NCBI RefSeq assembly: GCF_001411555.2
Contig: NC_049904.1
Coordinates: 33,313,473-33,377,472, forward strand
Direction: 5' to 3'
Source: Juglans regia
Lineage: Eukaryota; Streptophyta; Magnoliopsida; Fagales; Juglandaceae
DNA length: 64,000 nt
Shown here: positions 1 to 10,908 of the stretch, one piece after another
How the letters are laid out: each line of letters opens with the position of its first letter
How positions within the stretch are numbered: the stretch's first letter is position 1
Made by a program: the position numbers and the translations under genes
Notes under the pieces: generated by a model
The model's input: the letters and a program-made list of their open reading frames with translations, nothing else
Database searches by the model: none
What the model was told of the DNA's origin: nothing

Positions 1-862
1 TTAAGCACGTTGCTCATGTGCATGTACGTACTGTATTCTTGAGAATCATGACAAGTTTCCAAATTATACACGTACATCATTGAGTTGTTTATGGCTAGCT
101 AGCTTGTTCAAGCCATAATAAACAACTGAATATATATTAGTGGTTTTACCCCTTCATGCCCGCCGGAGTACTTCCTTAATTATATATATATATATATATA
201 TATATCCTAGAAAATAATTAAGCAAATGATTAATAGAATTTAATTCCAATATACAACATGAAGACATGCACCGTTTTTTATCATCTTGATCAGATACAGC
301 TAGCCAGTTCGGCCCGGCCAAGTTTTTTCAGAAAGACATGATGAGAAGATCAATGCATGCGAAGTTATGGGAATTAATGCAAACTTATAATTACAACGAT
401 CATCAGTCGAGACAAGCGCCGATCGAAGATATATAGCATTTGGTGGTTCTTGAAGTTGGCGTTAATGGAGTACTAATTCTAATTAAATATATAGTTGAGA
501 ACGTACATGATCTGCGGCTGGGAGCCAAAAAAAATCCAAGTTTCCCTGAAAAGACACATGCAGGAGGACCCCTGAGTGTGTGTGTGTGTGTGTGTTATAT
601 TGCTATTCCTCCCAATAAATGACATTTTGCTTTCAGTTTTCTTTGTTCTACCAATTAAATTAAGAGATAAAAGTTTCAAATCGGCCTTTCTTCGGGCCGC
701 CTGGTATAAGTATCATGTAGCCCTAATACTAATGATAAACCGGCCGTTGGATTAATACATAAAAGACTACTCGATCCCAATATCATATTTTAGCTTGTTT
801 CCGATAATATGATATATACAAAATATAATATTTTTCTATACATAATATAAGCTACTAGCAAC
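1..862. other. AT-rich intergenic stretch
   Basis: No coding region is supported here. The stretch holds an (AT)n run at about 181-205 and a short (GT)n run at about 576-594. The small open frames across the GT run are low-complexity and are not believable genes. Confidence 0.6.
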
Positions 863-867
863 GCCTC

Positions 868-1066
868 TGTCAAGGATATGTTACCAACGTAATCCTCGGC
901 TTCATCTATTGTCCTTAATCTTAGGAGATTTATTTGTTCACATCAATTCTTTCCTTTTCTATTGTAATAAGTCTTTATACCTTGATTTGTAATTATTCAA
1001 ATTGATAATATATATAGAAGAAATACTCACCATGATTATGGTGGTGACTTTGCTAAAAAATTAATA
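868..1066 (+). repeat. 5' LTR of the deleted copia element
   Basis: Direct repeat partner of 2055-2258, starting TGTCAAGGATATG. Scattered substitutions and small indels separate the two copies, so the insertion is not very recent. The terminal TA, where the 3' LTR has CA, is probably a point mutation. Confidence 0.9.
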
Positions 1067-1116
1067 TGGTATCAACAGCCCGCTCGAATTAACCTCCATC
1101 GATCCCTCTTGCTTCC

Positions 1117-2079
1117 ATGGCTGCCGAAAACACCTCACCCACCCTTCTCCCCTTCAATACCATGATTCAAATGGTAACCATCAAATTATCCTCCTCCAAT
1201 TATCTCGTATGGAAAAGTCAGCTTCTTCCTCTCCTTGAAAGCCAAGAACTACTCAGACATGTGGATGGAACTCTTGCACCTCCTCCATGGTTTGACCCTG
1301 TTGGCTCTCAGACGCCAAACATCAAACACTTGGTGTGGAAGAATACTGACTAGCGACTCTTGAGCCTCTTGCTCTCCTCCCTCACGCAGGAAGTCATGGC
1401 CGAGTTTGTGGGTCTTTCCACCTCACGGGAAGTCTGGCTAGCCCTCAAAAATCGTCTCAAGGACTATTTATAGTTGATGAAATGAGGGATGCGTTCGGTA
1501 ATCGAATATGCTCAGGCGTTCAAGGCCCTTTGCAATCAACTTCATGCCATCGGAAGACTTGTCGACGGCACTGATAAAGTTCACTAGTTCCTCTGAAGAC
1601 TGGGTTCGGAGTTCACTAGCTTTTCCACCGCCCAAATGGCTCAAACTCCCCTGCCTTCCTTCATTGATCTAGTCTCCAAGGCTGAAAGTTTCGACCTTTT
1701 CCATAAGTTCCTTAAATCTTCTGGTTCTTCAACTGCCACTGAACTTCTTTGGCTTACCCATCTACTTCATGATCTCAAGGTTCCCATTTCACCGACGCCT
1801 ATTCTCTTATGTGACAACAAAAGTGTGATCTTCTTAAGCTCCAATCCCGTTTCCCATAAACGGGCCAAACATGTTGAATTAGATTATCATTTTCTTCGAA
1901 AACTTGTTGTTGCTGGCAAACTTCGCACTCAATATGTGCCCTCTCATCTACAAGTTGCCGACCTCTTCACCAAAAGTGTTTCTCGACCTCTCTTCAAATT
2001 CTTTCGTACCAAGCTTCATGTTCGTTCAAATCCGACGGTTAGCTTGCAGGGGGATGTCAAGGATACATTACCAACGTAA
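1117..2079 (+). pseudogene. Copia gag / RNase H fusion remnant
   Basis: The first part (1117 to about 1725) resembles the Gag N-terminus of plant copia polyproteins, with the SSSNYLVWKSQLLPLLESQ stretch typical of that family. The second part (about 1735-2079) is the end of the RNase H domain: CDNKSVIFLSSNPV, then KHVELDYHFLR, then VADLFTKSVSRPLF. Both lie in the same frame because 1117 and 1636 differ by a multiple of three, but stop codons at about 1351, 1471 and 1585 break it. The junction near 1730 marks the internal deletion that removed the rest of pol. Confidence 0.85.
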
Positions 2080-2258
2080 TCCTCGGCTTTATCTATTGTC
2101 CTTAATCTTAAGAGATTTATTTGTACAGATCAATTCTTTCCATTTCTATTGTAATTATAAGTCTTTATACCTTGATTTGTAATTATTCAAATTGATAATA
2201 TATATATAGAAGAAACACTCACCACGATTATGGTGGTGACTTTGCTCAAACATTAACA
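2055..2258 (+). repeat. 3' LTR of the deleted copia element
   Basis: Partner of 868-1066. It begins TGTCAAGGATACATT directly after the purine tract and ends TTAACA, followed by the target duplication GCCTC. Confidence 0.9.
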
Positions 2259-2263
2259 GCCTC

Positions 2264-2823
2264 ATCATCTAATATGTATTGTTCCAAAAACAAAACAAGC
2301 AAAAAGATCATTCCCAGCTATAGCTATTAATTTCAAGCAAAACTAGTGAGATCAATTTCCTGATCTAGTAGTACTATTCTTCATGATTTTCAGAAGCTTT
2401 GCATTATGCAGGTTCTTCTTCTCTCCTCAAAATACCTTTTACAAAGGTGCACAAGAATCAAGATCATTACATTAATCACATGCAAATCGGGGGTCAAGTA
2501 ATTATATATATATATCTATATATAATTAATTTGCGTTGCAAAATGATATAATATTGATGGATCATATATAACAAGAGAGAGAAACAATATTAAGAAAAAG
2601 AGAAGTGCATAGCCACAATGAGGTTTTTCAAAAGTAAATTAATTCACAAATTCCTTATGGTTTTATGTGATCCGTTAAATTTATTTTATAATATAAATAA
2701 TTTTATAATTTGACTTACATATTACGTCAAATTACGTTAATTTGTAAATCTATTTTTATAAAATCTTTTATAGTTAAAATATTTCTATTAAGAATAAAAT
2801 GACAAAATATAAAGAAGGTGATT
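2264..2823. other. Intergenic, with AT-rich palindromic repeat
   Basis: This stretch lies downstream of the U-box gene's stop codon and would hold its 3' UTR. The part from about 2675 to 2800 belongs to an AT-rich inverted-repeat family seen again near 6650, 30120, 34500 and 35270. No gene is visible. Confidence 0.5.
2675..2800. repeat. AT-rich palindromic MITE-like repeat, copy 1
   Basis: It contains TTATTTTATAATATAAATAA followed by TTTATAATTTGAC and the near mirror-image CAAATTACGTTAATTTGTAA. The same order of words recurs at about 6650-6793, 34495-34665 and 35265-35430. I could not fix the ends. Confidence 0.5.
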
Positions 2824-4041
2824 TCACCTAAGATATAGGTCCTGGGAAACACCAATGCAAGGAGAATCCTTCCAATCCTTGGAATGTAACCTGAGGATAT
2901 CTCTTACTCTGTCTTTCAAATATGTGCCACAGTCAGTTTGGAGCAATGAACAAAGCTTTGACACAGCCCCAACCTTTAACATCTCCTGGACCACCATATG
3001 TGTCCCAGAGAACTTACATATCATTGTAAGGATCAGCACCGCTCGATCATCGGCTGCCGGTGAAACCCTCAAGATCCTTTTAGAGACCACTGCAATGCTT
3101 CCTCTATGATTCAGAAACCGAGCTCTCCCTTCGGCGAGAGAACATAGATGAAATAATACCCCTAAAATAAGCTCTGTGGTTCTGTTTTCAGGAACTCCCA
3201 ATTCAAGCTCAATGAGCTCAAAAACTGTGCCTGCTTCAACCATTATTATTTGATTTCTACGCCAAGGACAAGTTTCTAACAGCACATGCAAAGCTGCATT
3301 AATTCCTTGTTGAGTGATCCCACACCTTAAAACCCTTACAATCGTCTTGAAGAATTCTGGTTCTAATCTTTCTAGTACACGCGAGCCCGCAGCTTTGGTG
3401 ATTGTTTTCAACACTATCATCGCATGGGATTTCACCGTGATTTGATTTTTCATCTCGCAACGAAGAACCCACGTCAAGGAATCGATTATATGATCGTTCT
3501 CCACAAGTACTTGCTTTGTTTCGGCCGAAGGAATCGGGATAAATTTAAGCACACTAAGGGCCTCCTCAAGACCATCCGTTTGGCCTTTCTTGAAACACAT
3601 CGCAATAAACGACAGCATGGCTCTTGGAACACCAGCTTCCACCATAGGATTCCTATTCCTTTCACTTTCAGCTGCAAGCAACTCCAATTGCCCAATAGTT
3701 TTCAGTTGGAACTGAGGTAGCCAAAGATGTTTGATGAGTTTGAGGACTTGAAACCTGTCGAGAGGTGGTTTGGGTGTGGGAATCCGATCGACGCCATGGG
3801 AGGCATTCTGGGTGCACCAAGCCTGGATGAGGCGGCGTAGCATGTGATTAGGTGTTAAATCGGATTCTTTTGGCAAGGGCTGCTTGCTGACCGGACATGT
3901 TGTATTGTTCTTGCTTGTGAATAGCCAGTGTTCAATGCTTTCCCGATCGTAGGTGATGCCTGTTATGGCTGTCACTGGGTCTTTCATGATTTGGAGAGAT
4001 ATGGGGCAGATGAAATATTGAGGAACTTCGATGTCATCCAT
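2824..4041 (-). CDS. U-box E3 ubiquitin ligase, PUB22/23/24-like
   Basis: A 405-residue single-exon protein. The U-box lies at about residues 7-80 with ICPISLQIMKDPVTAITGITY, where RING-type E3 ligases bind the E2 enzyme, followed by NTTCPVSKQPL. The rest is helical and leucine-rich, matching the armadillo-like repeats of plant U-box proteins. The family ubiquitinates target proteins in the cytosol; PUB22/23/24 in Arabidopsis damp immune signalling and stress responses. I chose the Met at 4041 (MDDIEVPQYF) because family members start just ahead of the U-box; the open frame runs 92 codons further upstream only through AT- and GA-rich sequence. A TATA-like TATATAAAAAG lies at about 4077-4087 on this strand. 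The length suits the family (about 400-450 residues). Which of PUB22, 23 or 24 it matches best cannot be decided here. Confidence 0.93.
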   Translation of the reverse strand: MDDIEVPQYFICPISLQIMKDPVTAITGITYDRESIEHWLFTSKNNTTCPVSKQPLPKESDLTPNHMLRRLIQAWCTQNASHGVDRIPTPKPPLDRFQVLKLIKHLWLPQFQLKTIGQLELLAAESERNRNPMVEAGVPRAMLSFIAMCFKKGQTDGLEEALSVLKFIPIPSAETKQVLVENDHIIDSLTWVLRCEMKNQITVKSHAMIVLKTITKAAGSRVLERLEPEFFKTIVRVLRCGITQQGINAALHVLLETCPWRRNQIIMVEAGTVFELIELELGVPENRTTELILGVLFHLCSLAEGRARFLNHRGSIAVVSKRILRVSPAADDRAVLILTMICKFSGTHMVVQEMLKVGAVSKLCSLLQTDCGTYLKDRVRDILRLHSKDWKDSPCIGVSQDLYLR

Positions 4042-4183
4042 GAAATTAGTAAACCGCGTATAGGATGCTATAGATCTTTTTATATATAACTTAAAGAAAC
4101 CAAGCTTGGAATGGCAACGTTGTTTTGGTTGCAGTAGTACTGGTAAGGGAATGCGGCTAGCTAATTCATTAAAAACATATATA

Positions 4184-4242
4184 TCGAGAGAGAGAGAGAG
4201 AGAGAGAGTTATATATAATATAATATAATATAATATAATCAT
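4184..4242 (-). repeat. (GA)n and (TAATA)n tract upstream of the U-box gene
   Basis: A GA/CT microsatellite at about 4188-4208 is followed by repeated TATAA units to about 4241. It lies 150-200 bases upstream of the U-box start codon, in the likely promoter or leader. Confidence 0.7.
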
Positions 4243-4319
4243 CATGAGACCGGTCGTTTCCTGCCAGTCATGTTGTCTATTAATTAAGACGATTCTAGCC
4301 AAAAGCCAATAATTCATTC

Positions 4320-4855
4320 CAAGGCATGCATCTAGCGTTTGGTGGCAGTCAAAGGAGGACGATGTTGTGGACTAAGGCCAAATCAAATGTACGCATGAGC
4401 AGATCCCATTTAAATGCGTTTGGTTCTCTTTTATCACATTTTCCTTTCCTATAAACTAGAACCTAGCTAGCTCGATGATCTCTTCGTAAACTTAGTCAAT
4501 ATTTAGCATTGATAATATCATCATGGCCGTCTTCTAAAATATTTCTCTTTTAAAAATAATTTGATGCAAATAACTTTCAATTTAACTCCTTTAATTTGGT
4601 GTATTCCAATTAGTTGCTAATTCCAGCCCTCATCGCCTCGCTATGCTTATAATATTAATATTTTAGAAATAAGAAATGTCAAAATTCTTGTTTAATTAAT
4701 TGGCCGAAAAAGAGTCGATCATGAAGTAGTATCCTTACTAAAAAGGCTTGCATGAAAAAAAATTAAACAGCACAAGTTAATTACTTACGATAGTATTTAA
4801 AAAATGAATTTAAAGATTTTACCTACCTAAATTAATTGTTGGATAAAAGATAAGG
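4320..4855. other. Intergenic, upstream of the U-box gene
   Basis: AT-rich sequence with no supported gene. It should contain distal promoter sequence for the minus-strand U-box gene. Confidence 0.5.
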
Positions 4856-4859
4856 CCGG

Positions 4860-6320
4860 ATGGATGCTAATTATATGGATATATCACTTATGACCATGTG
4901 CCTAGCTAATTGGTGGAATGTGGAACAAGCGAGAAGAGTCTTACCACCTAGAGAAGCAGCTGAGGTTCTAAAGCTCGCAATTGGCCCTGGAAACAGAGAA
5001 GATAAACTGGTGTGGGAATGTGAAAAGAATGAGATTTTTAGGGCAGGTTTGGGGCACAAGATAAAACACAAAATTCTCATATCATCTATCTCATCATTAC
5101 ATATTTTTCAAATCATCATACAAAATATAATAAATAATTCAACTTTTTCAAATCCCAATACACATTTTTCAAATCTCAAAACAATAATAATATTAAAGCA
5201 TAGTATTTTAACTTTTAAAACAAAACACAAAATTCTAATCTCAACCCCCAACATGTCCTTAGTATAAAGAGTGTCTATCGACTCTTTTATGCTTTAAAGA
5301 AGAATACAAATGCAGGAGAAAGCTCAAATTCAAAGACAATGAAGGTGTTGTGGAGGAAATTATGGACACTAAACATACCAAATCGAGTGAAAGTCTTTGC
5401 TTGGAGGGCTTGCAGAAATGGATTGCTAACTCTGAAGCATCTGAAGCACATAAATATTATTTTGGATGATTGCTATAAGTACTTATGCCTGAATAAAGTG
5501 GAGGATGTGGCCCATGCTCTTTGTTTCTGCCCTTTAATCAGATCCTGCTGGAAACAACAGTTCAATTATCTGCCAAATGATGAGCTTACAGAAGATTTAG
5601 TTAGTCTAGCATAGATAGTTCAAGCCAAAGGAAAAAAAGGTGAATTGGAGAAGTTCTTCTTAATAGCTTGAAGCATGTGGTATAAAAGAAATGGCTCATA
5701 TGTATGAGGGCATTATACCAGGGCCAGAACAGGTGATTGAGAATGCATTATCCCTTTGTAAGGAACATAGTGAAGCACAAAGGCCATAAAAACAACACTC
5801 AAAACCAGGCTTTGGGTGGCAACTCCCTCCTGCAGGAACTGTGAAGTTGAAGACTGATGAAGCTATTTTCACTGAGCAATGCAGGTCAGGGGTAGGGATC
5901 ATTTTGAGGGATGGGAAGGGAATTAAGAGTCCTTATGTCAGCTATTAACAAAGAAAATTAAGTGACTGATCCAATTGAAATTAAACTGCTAGCAACTTTG
6001 AGAAGGCTGCAGCTTTGCTAGCCCATGCTCTCTATTAAGTGTTAATGCGATTTTAGCCCCTAGTGAATCAATATCTTTTCTGGAGAATCTGATTCAGAAG
6101 TGAAGGACTCGATGAAAAAGATGCCTAAAGTCATAGTGCAACATGCAGGGAGCATGGCCAATGGAGCTGCTCACAGTTTGGCAAGATATTCTTGGAGTAT
6201 CGACAGCCTCACAGTTTGGTGGAACGTTGTTCCAGTTAGTGTTTCACAAATTGTTTGGTCTAATCTCTATGATGTAAAATGTGTTTGATTGAATAAAGTT
6301 TGATCTTTCCATCAAAAAAT
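4860..6320 (+). pseudogene. Decayed L1-type LINE 3' region
   Basis: Three fragments lie in the order expected for a plant L1 polyprotein. First comes a short stretch before the zinc-binding domain (REDKLVWECEKNEIF, about 4998-5040). Next is the reverse-transcriptase zinc-binding domain, with LWTLNIPNRVKVFAWRAC at 5339-5612 and the later CFCPL. Last are RNase H-like pieces (KLKTDEAIF..SGVGIILRDGKG near 5845-5930 and NGAAHSLARYSW at about 6160-6195). Frameshifts and stops separate them. The 3' end near 6320 has an AATAAAG and a short A-run, as LINE tails do. A Tourist MITE is inserted at 5041-5258. The 5' part with reverse transcriptase proper is missing. Confidence 0.8.
5041..5258. mobile_element. 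Tourist-like MITE inside the LINE
   Basis: A 218-bp AT-rich element with terminal inverted repeats GGGCAGGTTTGGGG (left) and CCCCCAACATGTCC (right), flanked by a perfect TTA duplication at 5038-5040 and 5259-5261. TTA targets and GGG..GTTTGG ends are the signature of PIF/Harbinger (Tourist) MITEs. Its interior matches the other copies listed here (for example AAATATAATAAATAATTCAA). Leaving it out brings the flanking LINE coding sequence back together. Confidence 0.88.
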
Positions 6321-6644
6321 AAACTTTCTTGCCACTAGCTATATCGATCCAAACAAATTATATTAGTTTAAAATTTGAAAAAAAAAAAATTGTGGGAGCT
6401 AGAATTGGATTTTTTTTTCCCCTTCCTTTTGTTAATTAATTAAGGAATGTTAATAGAATTGGAGATGATTAATACAATTATTAGAATCGATCTTGTCATG
6501 AGAAAGTTGCACAGAAAATCACTACCTAGCTAGCCACTAATTAATTGGTTGGATAGAATCAAATTACCAGCTTAAACGCGCCCGTTTAATTACTTGGTGG
6601 GTGAACGGCCTCAAAACCAACCGTATTAAAAAGAGAAATATTTT

Positions 6645-6795
6645 AGTCATAAAAAAATTATATAAAAATAAATTCAGAAATTAATTAATATAATTTGATA
6701 TGATAAATTAAGTTATAAAATTATTTTTATATAAAGAAGATCTAACGAATCCTATAAATGAACATAAGTTTATAAATTTATTTTTATATAATCAG
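6645..6795. repeat. AT-rich palindromic MITE-like repeat, copy 2
   Basis: AAAAATTATATAAAAATAAA at the left faces TTTATAAATTTATTTTTATA at the right as an inverted repeat, with ATAATTTGATATGATAAATT between. It is the same family as the copy at 35265-35430. Confidence 0.5.
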
Positions 6796-7156
6796 TAGAC
6801 GCGTAATCTCTTTCTATATATCTTAGTAGTTCTTGTTTAAAAAATGTTGTTTACGTTACAATTCAAGTAGTTGTTGAAACAAAAAAACAAAAAAGAAAAA
6901 GTCATCCTAAAATAATAAGCTAGCTAGCTGGAGATCAGAAACGTCAATCATGCAAGCTCCGCTGAAATTAAACCTAATTAAAAGTGTGACGCAGCTCAGC
7001 AAATTAAGGGGTGCCAATCAGACAAATTAACGAGTCATTTTTCCTATAATTTGTATACTTGATTATTGGTGCATGTGAATCATTAATCACCGGATCAGAA
7101 ATTTCAAGATCGAGCCCCACAACACATGATCAGATCAATGCTACTTTCTTAGTATT

Positions 7157-7163
<7 letters not shown>

Positions 7164-7197
<34 letters not shown>
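7164..7197. repeat. (AT)n microsatellite
   Basis: An uninterrupted run of alternating A and T of about 34 bases. Confidence 0.95.
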
Positions 7198-7200
<3 letters not shown>

Positions 7201-8670
7201 ACGCGCAAACCCAATGCATGCAAACCATTAATTTCCAGATCGATCGGAGCCAAAAGAGGAATTGGGGTCCCTCCAAATTAATGAAACTGATTAGGAAATT
7301 ATGGAGGCGGCTTTATTTAATTGTTTTGTGAAAATATGACTGGAAATCTCTACGGCGCCACTAGTACTAATGCAATGTTAGACTTTATGATCATCACATG
7401 AAGATTGCTCGCTAGGGTTTTCCATTTCCTTTCTTTGACACGTTCTCACCAAACATGCACATGATGAACAAGCTAGCTAGGGAAATATCTCTACGGCGCA
7501 TAAAAATGTAATTTGTGCTGATCTATAATATATATTAATTAAGTCTAATAAAACATATAAAATAAAAAACGTATTTTTCTTCTGATTATAATAGTCATGC
7601 CCTAACAATTTTATTTTTAAATATCTCTCGATGGTTATAGACACAATTATATTGTATTAGGTAAAAACCATTAACTCTCTTAGTACGTACTTAAATAACC
7701 ATCATAAAAACTAGAAATATTTATGTCTTATTAATTATAACTTATTTAATTAATTTAATTTAGGTAATTTGTATAAATCCATTAAAAATATAGAGTGTCA
7801 GGGCCGGACACTTGATATAATTAAATTCTTATAATGTATATATGCACGATCGATCCCTAGCTAATAGATATATGGAATATATTCTAATATATATATAACG
7901 TCAGAAAGAGTTAAAGAAGATACACATGCACTTAGCTTGTTAGTCAAAAGTGTAACTTTATGTCCGAGTGATGATCATGAGTACATGATATAACGGAGAC
8001 AATGATCGATTCTCCTCGCCTCTAGGCGCTATTGCTTTCTACTAATTCTTTAATTGAATTAGCTAGCTTAGCTGCTCTCTCTCTTACTAGTCAAGTCAAT
8101 GCTTGCATTTACATCATCATGTGGGGTACTACTACTTTGGCTTATTGTGGATATATAGGAGTCTATCTCTTAATGATTTGTGAACTAATCCTTTTAATAT
8201 TTAAATTTAAATTTGTCCCTGCTAGCTGCATGCGGGCTTACAAATATAATTATTTCGAGTAAAAATATATATTATTTATTTTAAATTTTATCATCTTTAT
8301 TTATATATTGGTGTGACGTACAGTTGCTTAAAATATGTTACCATTTTTCTCTTATTTTATTTTATGCATATCGTATATTAATTTTATTTAAGAATAATCA
8401 CTATAGTCGCCGTTCTACCTTCTCTTATACTTCAAATACGTACCGTGCTGGTTTGATTTCTCTGGTGCTTTTTTCACGGCCCAAAATTTCGGCTGGTGCT
8501 TGGAAATTGGAATCCTAGCCTTTGAATTTCAAATGTTTTTCGGTCAACCTTCTTCCGGTCTGACGTTTCTGGATGCATTAAGCTTGTCTGTATTCTGACT
8601 CCCTTTATTCATTTAATTATGGCAGTGCATGCATTCTCTGAATCTCTCATGGCCTGATCTCTCATGGAGC

Positions 8671-8870
8671 GGCTTCGTTTGGGACTAAAAATCTTCTCAA
8701 TTCATCTCAACTTATCATTACAATTTTTTAAAATTTCAATAGAAAATATAATAAACAATTCAACTTTTTTAAATCTTAAAATAATAATAATAATAATAAA
8801 TAATATTTTAACAATATTTTATTATCTCAACTCAACTCAACTCAACTCACTTCAACATCCAAACGCACTC
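8671..8870. mobile_element. Tourist-like MITE copy
   Basis: The ends GGCTTCGTTTGGGA and ATCCAAACGCACTC are inverted repeats of the Tourist type, with subterminal CTCAACTCAACTCAACTCA. The interior (AAAATATAATAAACAATTCA) matches the copies at 33474 and 37827. No clean TTA duplication remains. Confidence 0.78.
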
Positions 8871-8936
8871 TAAAAAGAATCTCTCTTTTCATTATATATA
8901 GCAATTAATCTGTCCAGGTTTCATTGAATAATAGAA

Positions 8937-9613
8937 GGAAAATGCTACATGCCCCGCTGGGGGCTACCGCTGGGAGCTCCCGCTGGGCATGTAACATTTT
9001 TTTTATCTATTTATTTTAGTTTTTTTAATATAAATATTATTAATAATTTTAAATATTTTAAAAAATAAAATAAAAATTATAATATTATTAAAAAATATTT
9101 TTTTAATCACGAAATAGAATAAAAAATAATATTTATTTTACTTCGTGATTAATGAAGTATTTTTTAATAATTTTTTTTACTTTCTGATTAAGAAAATATT
9201 TTTTAATGATATTTTAAATTTATTTTATTTTTTAAAAGTGTAAAAAAAATCTATATAAAAAATAAATTAAAAAAATACACATAAAAGAGTACATATTAAA
9301 CCCAAGAGAAACCCTAGCAAAGCTGTAGCATGTCCATTTTAAATATTTAAAAAAATCATAATATTATTAAAAATACTTTCTTAATCATGAAGTAAAATAA
9401 AAAATTATAAAAAAATATTTTTTATTTTATTTCGTAATTAAGAAAATATATATTTTTTTACTTTCTAATTAAAAAAATATTTTCTTAATAATATTTTAAA
9501 TTTATTATTTTTTTAAAATATTAAAAAATATTAAAAAATTTATATAAAAAATTATTTAAATAAAAAATATATAAAATAATCCTACGGCCCCAGCGGGGGC
9601 TGTAGCATCACCC
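8937..9613. mobile_element. Non-autonomous Mutator-like element with 9-bp TSD
   Basis: A 677-bp element flanked by the identical 9-mer ATAATAGAA at 8928-8936 and 9614-9622. The terminal inverted repeats are about 30 bp: left GGAAAATGCTACATGCCCCG, and right, read on the other strand, GGGTGATGCTACAGCCCCCG. A 9-bp duplication with long inverted ends points to the Mutator superfamily. The interior is extremely AT-rich and codes for nothing. The left end carries three CCGCTGGG motifs within about 40 bases. An internal copy of the end motif (GCTGTAGCATGTCC, about 9321-9334) suggests a compound structure. Confidence 0.85.
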
Positions 9614-9622
9614 ATAATAGAA

Positions 9623-10169
9623 ACATCTTGACCTAGGCCGGCCTAAAACCAAAAGTATAAAAGTGTTAGATTCCGTCGCAAATAAATTGAAGAGATTCTG
9701 ACGTTTCCGTCGCAAATAAAAGTCAGTTAATTATATATTTCAGTTATATAATTAAAGAGAAAAAGTCTCGTGGAACATGAAACTCCTACTAACGTAAGAT
9801 TTTGAACTGACTTTAATTTGTTTGACACGTAAGGGATCAACTTAAAGATTTTGACAAATTTATAAGATCATAAATTTATAACTGAAATATATAATAATAG
9901 GAAAATTTAATTTGACGATCATGTCCAAGCTGTAGTACTCATGACAAGTAAGAAATTAACAAAGCCCCGGTGTAAGAGTTTTGAGAAAGAAAAATCTATT
10001 TATAAGTCATTTTATTGACATATTCAACACATGACGACGTTGATGTATCTCATCACACCAATTAGTAGTGTATATATGTGTTTACACACCCACTTGTACG
10101 TATATATACTAGCTAGCAAATTAAGCTTTTCTGAAAATTATAAGCTAGAAGTAGTCCTTATATTATATA

Positions 10170-10204
<35 letters not shown>

Positions 10205-10323
10205 GTTCCCAAACTTCTGCAGCTAGCTTTCACGCGCCCAACCAGAAGATCATCGATCGATGATCTATATTAATATATATACTAATGTCAAAGGATGAGG
10301 CACGTTTTTGGGGCCGGCGTGAC
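9623..10323. other. Intergenic, no gene seen
   Basis: AT-rich sequence with an (AT)n run at about 10164-10201. The open frame at 10031-10273 crosses that run and looks spurious. Confidence 0.5.
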
Positions 10324-10326
10324 TTA

Positions 10327-10556
10327 GGGCTCGTTTGTTTTCAGAGATGAGATGAGATGAGATGAGATGAGTTGAGATTAAAGTTAAAAAGTTGAATAAA
10401 ATATTGTTAGAATATATTTTTTAATATTATTATTATTTTGAGATTTGAAAAAGTTGAATTGTTTATTTTATTTTGTGTGGGGATTTGAGAAAGTTGTAAT
10501 GATGAGGTGAGATGAAATGAGATGAGATGAGATGTTTTTAGAAAACAAATAAGGCC
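10327..10556. mobile_element. Tourist-like MITE with perfect TTA TSD
   Basis: A 230-bp element. Left end GGGCTCGTTTGTTTTCAGAG leads into GATGAGATGAGATGAG; the right end is AAAACAAATAAGGCC, preceded by repeated GATGA words. TTA stands at 10324-10326 and 10557-10559. The interior is the reverse complement of the copies at 8671, 33474 and 37827. Confidence 0.9.
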
Positions 10557-10851
10557 TTAATGAACAATCCACAATCCAAAAGAATCAGACGATTGTTTTT
10601 TCTTTTTTACTAAGAAAAGGACATACTCTCGCTCTTAGATATATATATATATATATATTTATATATATTTATTGAAAAAGCAATATCAAATAATAATATT
10701 AATTAATTAAGCACTAAATCAAATATTTGAAGTTTCATTACTTGTTGGAATTACTATATATATCATGTTTTAACGTGGAGATTATTGGTGTTAGTTTGCA
10801 AATGAGAGCTCATATTTATATATGGTTAATTAAAGGAAAGCTGCGAAGAGA

Positions 10852-10906
<55 letters not shown>
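10852..10906. repeat. Compound (AT)n(GA)n microsatellite
   Basis: (AT)n from about 10852 to 10871 passes directly into (GA)n to about 10906. Confidence 0.95.

Positions 10907-10908
<2 letters not shown>

Larger units (their letters stand above)
868..2258 (+). mobile_element. Internally deleted Ty1/copia element with both LTRs and TSD
   Basis: Two similar direct repeats, 868-1066 (199 bp) and 2055-2258 (204 bp), start TGTCAAGG; the 3' copy ends in CA, the 5' copy in TA. They are flanked by a perfect 5-bp duplication GCCTC at 863-867 and 2259-2263. A primer-binding-like TGGTATCAACAG follows the 5' LTR at 1067, and a purine tract (GCAGGGGGA) precedes the 3' LTR. Between them one reading frame from 1117 encodes a copia-type Gag N-terminus and then jumps, near 1730, to the C-terminal RNase H part of the polyprotein. 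The domains between (protease, integrase, reverse transcriptase) are absent. Several in-frame stops (for example at 1351) show it cannot make a full product. It is a short non-autonomous derivative. Confidence 0.93.
6325..8670. other. Intergenic, AT-rich
   Basis: No supported gene. The stretch contains an AT-rich palindromic repeat at about 6645-6795, an (AT)n run at 7164-7197, and many GATCGATC and CTAGCTAG words. The small open frames at 7059-7331, 8032-8262 and 8324-8518 show no recognisable domain and are partly low-complexity. Confidence 0.55.

Noticed and set aside
578..595. A (GT)n run crossed by open frames on both strands (440-622 and 479-679)
   Set aside because: Simple-repeat coding with no other support.
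4042..4317. A 92-residue N-terminal extension of the U-box protein
   Set aside because: It is encoded by AT- and GA-repeat DNA and gives low-complexity residues. Family members start just before the U-box.
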